A stretch of 45,389 nucleotides of DNA, taken from assembly GCA_017453325.1 (NCBI GenBank), contig JAFTKK010000013.1, forward strand, positions 1-45,389, written 5' to 3'. Positions 41,946-45,389 of this stretch are shown piece by piece (within the stretch, counting starts at the first letter, position 1; the number at the start of each line of letters is the position of its first letter). The notes under the pieces are model-generated. The model searched no databases, had not been told where the DNA came from, and saw nothing but the letters and a program-made list of their open reading frames with translations. This DNA is from Clostridia bacterium (GTDB lineage: Bacteria > Bacillota > Clostridia > Oscillospirales > CAG-272). The position numbers and the translations under genes are program-made.

Positions 41946-42015
41946 AAAAACAACGATTGGCAGAAATTGCCGAACGGACATTAAGCTTGTGACATTTTGA
42001 GAGGGAGGCGAGCGC

Positions 42016-43245
42016 GTGTTTTATCGAAATGAGCTGCATTTTTTATGCGAGACGCTGCGCAAAAGCCGCGTGCGCGCGACGGTTTTGGCATCAAGTGAGG
42101 TGAAAGCCACGGCAACAGGTACAAGCAAGGAGGGACCGCTGACCGAAAATCCCTTTCCCTTTTCACGGATCCCGCAAGACCTTGAGCCCCACACCATATA
42201 CAAGCTGACCGACCCCTTTGACCTTTGCTACCGCTATTTGCTGCTGCCCGACACCGAGGAGCCGACCCTGCTTGTGATGGGGCCCTATCTGACCGCCCTG
42301 CCCTCTCGCGAGCGCTTGCTTGAGCTGGGAGAACGGCGCGGTGTATCACCCGCGCAGCAGCAGCATTTTGAAGAATACTACAGCAGCATTCCCGTTTTGC
42401 CCGAGGGAAACCATTTGTTTATCATGCTCACAACCTTTTGCGAGCGCATCTGGCAGCGCCCCTCCTTTGCCATTGTGGACGTGAATAACCCCAACCAAAT
42501 TGCGGTTTCGCCCATCAACGAGCCAATTCACAACGACAGACTGGACGACGTTTTGGTGAACATGAAGACCATGGAAAAGCGCTATGCCTTTGAAAACGAG
42601 CTGATACGGGCGGTGACGCTCGGTCAAATTCACAAGGAGGAGCAGCTGCTCTCCGCCTTCTCGGGCTATTCCTTTGAAAAGCGTCTGCCCGACCCGCTGC
42701 GCAACGCCAAAAATTACAGCGTAATTATGAATACGCTGCTGCGCAAGGCGGCGGAAAACGGCGGCGTACACCCCGTGTATCTTGATCGCGTTTCCTCGGA
42801 GTTTGCCGCAAAAATCGAGCAGATCCCCGACCTGACACGCGGTGCCGCGCTGATGCGAGAGATGTTTCGCTCCTATTGCCGCCTTGTGCGCAAGCACGCG
42901 CTGACGCACTTTTCTCTCGCCGTGCAAAAAACCATTCTGTTGATCGATTCCGACCTCTCCGCCAACCTGTCGCTCAAATCCCTTGCGGATCACCAAAATA
43001 TCAGCTACGGCTATCTTTGTGCCATCTTTAAAAAGGAAACGGGAAAGACAGTTTCGCAGTATATCCGCGAAAAACGCATCAAATACGCCACGCATCTGCT
43101 CGCCACTACGCAGCTGCAGATCCAGACCATTGCGCTGCATTGCGGCATTATGGACGTGCAGTATTTTTCCAAGACCTTTAAAAAGCTGATCGGAAAAACG
43201 CCAAAGGAATACCGCGAGAGCGTTGGTCGGGCGCAGGAAATCTAA
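42016..43245 (+). CDS. AraC-family transcriptional regulator
   Basis: A 409-residue regulator. The C-terminal ~100 residues hold the paired helix-turn-helix: LKSLADHQNISYGYLCAIFK and QTIALHCGIMDVQYFSKTFK, ending in the AraC signature GKTPKEYRES. The N-terminal ~300 residues form an unrecognised sensory domain without membrane segments; the ligand is probably a sugar. The start is GTG at 42016, with GAGGGAGG 8-15 bases upstream. It is divergent from the GPH transporter-GH2 operon and most likely activates it. A bidirectional terminator follows. Confidence 0.92.
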   Translation: MFYRNELHFLCETLRKSRVRATVLASSEVKATATGTSKEGPLTENPFPFSRIPQDLEPHTIYKLTDPFDLCYRYLLLPDTEEPTLLVMGPYLTALPSRERLLELGERRGVSPAQQQHFEEYYSSIPVLPEGNHLFIMLTTFCERIWQRPSFAIVDVNNPNQIAVSPINEPIHNDRLDDVLVNMKTMEKRYAFENELIRAVTLGQIHKEEQLLSAFSGYSFEKRLPDPLRNAKNYSVIMNTLLRKAAENGGVHPVYLDRVSSEFAAKIEQIPDLTRGAALMREMFRSYCRLVRKHALTHFSLAVQKTILLIDSDLSANLSLKSLADHQNISYGYLCAIFKKETGKTVSQYIREKRIKYATHLLATTQLQIQTIALHCGIMDVQYFSKTFKKLIGKTPKEYRESVGRAQEI

Positions 43246-43365
43246 ATAAAGTGAAAAGGTCACCCGATAAAGCGCCTGCAATAAAGCAGCACGAATGGAA
43301 CAAAGCCTATGCATAACGGCTAGCCGTAGCGAAGTCGAACGCATAAGCCCTACGGCTGCCGACAG

Positions 43366-43403
43366 AAAAAGGACAGAGAATTTTCGTTCTCTGTCCTTTT
43401 TTC
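43366..43403. terminator. Bidirectional terminator between araC-type and ald genes
   Basis: AAAAAGGACAGAGAA, a 6-base loop and TTCTCTGTCCTTTTTT. A second small hairpin, AGCCGTAG..CTACGGCT (43322-43357), lies just before it. Confidence 0.88.
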
Positions 43404-43486
43404 TTGACAAGCATTGCTTCTGTGCGCGCAGAAGCCTGTTTCATAAGGCCTGCTCGCGCTCGCCACTGAGAGCTTTGCGTAGCGCA

Positions 43487-44662
43487 TCAAAGCTTAACCT
43501 CTTGATAGAAATGATTGCTTCTCGTGACGGTGGCGGGCGGTGCTGCATCAAGCTTTCTGTCGGCAATACCGAGAATATCCTCGGGTCTGATCCAAGGGCG
43601 ACCTTGAATCGCGCTGGTTTCCTCGTGGGTCAGATAACCCCGATAGGCAGTTAGGCTGCGGCGGATAAATCCGTCACGCACACAGGCCTCTGCCAAACCG
43701 TTGTTCAGGATATTGAGCAGCATGGGCAAGGTTTCTGCCGCCAGCGCCACGGACGTGGAGTGTGCCACCGCACCGGGAATATTGCTGACGCAATAGTGCA
43801 CCACGCCGTTCACGGTATAACGGGGGTTATCGTGATGCGTTTCGTGGCTTGATTCAATGGCACCCGGATCGTCGTTTGAAATATCCACCAAAACCGAGCC
43901 CTTTTCCATGGTTTTGAGCATTTCCTTATCAATGAGAAAGTCTTTTCGCTCCTTGGGCCATTTCACGCAGTTTATCACCATATCCATACTCGGCAGCACC
44001 GAGGCGATTGCCTCCTTGGTGCAATACATGGTATTGATCTTGTTGTCGTATCTTGTCTGCAGCATATTCAAGGTGCCCATGTTGATATCCATCACGGTGA
44101 CAGAAGCGCCAAGGGCATAAAGCACGGAAAGCGCGCCTTGGCCGACAATGCCGCCGCCGAGGATCAGCACATTCATGCCCGGTGCTCCCGCGAAGCCGCC
44201 CACAAATTTTCCTTTGCCCCCGTTGATGGTGAGCATCGATTCCAGTCCGAACAGTGCGCCCTGCTTACCTGCCGCCTCGCAGTTGGGCGAACCGTAGCGA
44301 TGGCTGTCCTCGGCGGTGATGGCAATGCATTTGCTATCCAAAATCGCCTGAACCTCCTCGGGATGCCCCGCAGGATGTATGCAGCAGTAAACGATCTGTC
44401 CTTCCCTCAGGTACTGATATTCACTTTCCTCAATTTCCTTGACCTTGGCAACAAAGTCACACTTGGCCCAAAGCTCGGCGGCGGTCTCGGCGATCGTCGC
44501 GCCTGCCTTGACATACGCTTCATCCTCAAAGCCCGCACGCGCGCCCGCGCCTGCCTGCACCAGCACCGTGTGCCCCGCGGCAACGATCGACGTGACCTGC
44601 AAAGGGGTGCATATGGTGCGGTTTTCTCCAACCTTTATGTCTTTCAACACTCCGAAAATCAT
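43487..44662 (-). CDS. ald: Alanine dehydrogenase
   Basis: A 391-residue NAD-linked enzyme interconverting alanine and pyruvate plus ammonia. The N-terminal catalytic part contains FGVLKDIKVGENRT, the substrate lysine in FVAKVKE and the histidine in YCCIHPAGHPE. The Rossmann fold is VLILGGGIVGQGAL followed by the acidic residue in VTVMDIN. The catalytic Asp region is VDISNDDPGAIESS, and NGVVHYCVSNIPGAVAHST is the strong Ald/PNT signature. Slightly longer than the usual ~370 residues. GGAGGTAA lies before the ATG. Its leader contains a remnant resembling the beginning of a GH29 gene, behind a promoter at 44871-44898, so that promoter may now drive ald. Confidence 0.9.
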   Translation of the reverse strand: MIFGVLKDIKVGENRTICTPLQVTSIVAAGHTVLVQAGAGARAGFEDEAYVKAGATIAETAAELWAKCDFVAKVKEIEESEYQYLREGQIVYCCIHPAGHPEEVQAILDSKCIAITAEDSHRYGSPNCEAAGKQGALFGLESMLTINGGKGKFVGGFAGAPGMNVLILGGGIVGQGALSVLYALGASVTVMDINMGTLNMLQTRYDNKINTMYCTKEAIASVLPSMDMVINCVKWPKERKDFLIDKEMLKTMEKGSVLVDISNDDPGAIESSHETHHDNPRYTVNGVVHYCVSNIPGAVAHSTSVALAAETLPMLLNILNNGLAEACVRDGFIRRSLTAYRGYLTHEETSAIQGRPWIRPEDILGIADRKLDAAPPATVTRSNHFYQEVKL

Positions 44663-44700
44663 TTTGATTACCTCCGATTTTTAAGCTTAGCTCAATGACA

Positions 44701-44791
44701 TTAATAATAGTATGGGGCACGCTTACCGCGGTATTCGCCCATGCGCCATCATTCCGTATTGCGCTTCTTTGAACCATTTTATATTATCCAT
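44701..44791 (-). pseudogene. Probable frameshifted remnant of a GH29 alpha-L-fucosidase start
   Basis: The minus strand from ATG 44791 encodes MDNIKWFKEAQYGMMAH and then a stop within six codons. Shifting frame after the His codon gives GEYRGKRAPYYY, then a stop at 44701. GH29 fucosidases of gut Clostridia start with a WFKEAKFGMMIHWG-like segment, followed a few residues later by GEW/GEY-RG-R. The fragment therefore looks like the first ~30 codons of such a gene with a short internal deletion that removed the WGLYSL part and shifted the frame; the rest is gone. It could instead act as a 22-codon leader peptide for ald. The similarity is from memory of the family, not from a search. Confidence 0.55.
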
Positions 44792-44993
44792 GTTTGTGCG
44801 ACCTTCCATGACGCGGTTATCATTACGTCGCCTTTTCGGCAGGCTGCCCAGCCGTAGCGGCTACACTTTAAATATATCATTTTCTGTGGATTTGTCAAGC
44901 GTGAATTACAAATCCTCCGAGAAAATTTCAGAAAGCCGTCAGCATCAAAGAAAAATAGCAAAAGGCACGCGCCCGAAGCCGCGTCCCCGCAAC
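44792..44993. other. Leader and intergenic region upstream of ald
   Basis: No gene is supported. On the minus strand it holds the promoter at 44871-44898 and a leader with small hairpins, AGCCG-CTA-CGGCT near 44850-44862 and GCC..GGC pairs near 44831-44845. A plus-strand open frame across this region has no ribosome site and reads through a terminator hairpin. Confidence 0.5.
44871..44898 (-). promoter_or_regulatory. Promoter upstream of the GH29 remnant and ald
   Basis: Minus strand: TTGACA (44898-44893), 16 bases, TATATT (44876-44871). The transcript would run through the remnant into ald, giving a leader of about 200 bases. Confidence 0.65.
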
Positions 44994-45041
44994 CAAACAG
45001 GACAAGAAAAAAGCACCCCGAAGGGTGCTTTGTCCTGTTTG
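44994..45041. terminator. Two-part hairpin, terminator-like
   Basis: Inner stem AGCACCC-CGAA-GGGTGCT and outer stem CAAACAGGACAA/TTGTCCTGTTTG, enclosing GAAAAA. On the minus strand TTTTTTC follows the inner stem. It separates the ald leader from the Rrf2-type gene and probably ends the minus-strand Rrf2 transcript. Confidence 0.65.
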
Positions 45042-45048
45042 TGTTGTC

Positions 45049-45140
45049 TTGACAAAATAGATGCCAACCTCAAAAAGTCAATAAAATCAAGGGGTTTTGG
45101 AATTTGAGCGCAAATTTAAGTGTTGACAAAATAGATGCCA
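45049..45140. repeat. Pair of 18-bp direct repeats
   Basis: TTGACAAAATAGATGCCA occurs at 45049-45066 and at 45123-45140, 74 bp apart, downstream of the Rrf2-type gene's stop. Repeated ends of this kind occur in IS21-like insertion sequences, but no transposase is present; a solo element end or a protein-binding pair are both possible. Confidence 0.6.
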
Positions 45141-45149
45141 CCCCTAACT

Positions 45150-45389
45150 TTATATATCTTTTTTCATTAAATCCGATAGAAGAACACTGTCAAGATAATC
45201 TCCGATCATATCGTGGAGCTTCGTCCACATGGGAAGCGTGCGGCACTCACCGCGCTTAGGACAAGGCTCTGCTCCGCATTCAAGGCAGGATACTGGTGCA
45301 AGGTCGCCTTCGGTCAAGCGAAGAATTTCGCCAATCTTGTATTCCTCGGGCTTGCGCGTTAAACGGTAGCCACCGCCCTTGCCCTGAAC
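45150..45389 (-). CDS. Rrf2-family regulator, C-terminal part (gene runs off window end)
   Basis: The last 79 codons of a minus-strand gene are visible, read in the frame starting GTT at 45389 and ending TAA at 45150; its start lies beyond the window. The sequence VQGKGGGYRLTRKPEEYKIG is the wing of the Rrf2/IscR winged helix. It is followed by LRLTEGDLAPVSC, the cysteines CLECGAEPCPKRGEC (candidate Fe-S ligands as in IscR-type sensors) and the family ending LPMWTKLHDMIGDYLDSVLLSDL. It is therefore an Rrf2-type regulator of iron-sulfur or redox genes, probably the iscR-like repressor upstream of a cysteine desulfurase operon, although that operon is not visible. The hairpin at 44994-45041 may terminate it. 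Confidence 0.85.
   Translation of the reverse strand, partial: VQGKGGGYRLTRKPEEYKIGEILRLTEGDLAPVSCLECGAEPCPKRGECRTLPMWTKLHDMIGDYLDSVLLSDLMKKDI

Noticed and set aside
44712-45107. Plus-strand open frame of 131 codons upstream of ald
   Set aside because: No ribosome site, passes through a terminator-like hairpin and one of the 18-bp repeats, and shows no protein-like composition.

Overview
The window looks like a chromosomal segment of a GC-rich, strictly anaerobic Firmicute of the class Clostridia, probably a gut or rumen member of the Oscillospirales/Christensenellales range; the exact genus cannot be set from the sequence. The basis is: EF-P followed by a CD1247-type zinc-ribbon protein, a Fur/PerR-type repressor with rubrerythrin, a monomeric group-B-like [FeFe] hydrogenase, GPH sugar transport, GH2 and GH43-like enzymes, lipoproteins with Gram-positive-style signal peptides, strong AAGGAGG ribosome sites, and many TTGACA-N17-TATAAT promoters. 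No phage genes, CRISPR array or intact transposase is visible.

Layout. 1-735: end of efp plus the CD1247-type gene and a terminator. 903-3815: a pfam12831-type FAD oxidoreductase, then an oxidative-stress pair (Fur-family repressor, rubrerythrin) behind a promoter with a perfect inverted-repeat operator. 3967-7302: a five-bladed-propeller glycosidase-like protein, a HAD phosphatase and a BadF/NAGK-type kinase. 7519-11901: a P2B-type Ca2+ ATPase and a ClC antiporter, both on the minus strand. 12095-15108: split cobalamin methionine synthase (activation domain as a separate upstream gene, then MetH). 15272-17514: [FeFe] hydrogenase and a sugar-isomerase-like TIM barrel. 17559-18224: endonuclease III. 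18381-18993: tRNA-Pro and tRNA-Val followed by a dense array of hairpins.

19249-30005 is the most distinctive block: a 2113-residue lipoprotein with repeated Cys modules, a 430-residue helical lipoprotein, and a MacB/LolD-type ABC ATPase with an FtsX-type permease. It is followed by an orphan FliB-type lysine methylase (30070-30996) and, on the minus strand, a TetR regulator co-transcribed with an 1896-residue secreted, membrane-anchored beta-helix protein that carries related Cys modules (31113-37521). 

37778-43245 is a sugar-use locus: GPH transporter and GH2 enzyme in one operon, divergent from an AraC regulator, with a direct-repeat operator candidate between them. 43487-44662 is alanine dehydrogenase, whose leader contains what looks like a frameshifted remnant of a GH29 fucosidase start. 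The window closes with a pair of 18-bp direct repeats and the 3' part of an Rrf2-family regulator running off the end.

As a whole the genes fit an anaerobe that ferments host or plant glycans, disposes of electrons as H2, and displays very large surface proteins. I cannot prove a new system; the best candidate is the two giant Cys-module surface proteins with the adjacent ABC exporter and lysine methylase.
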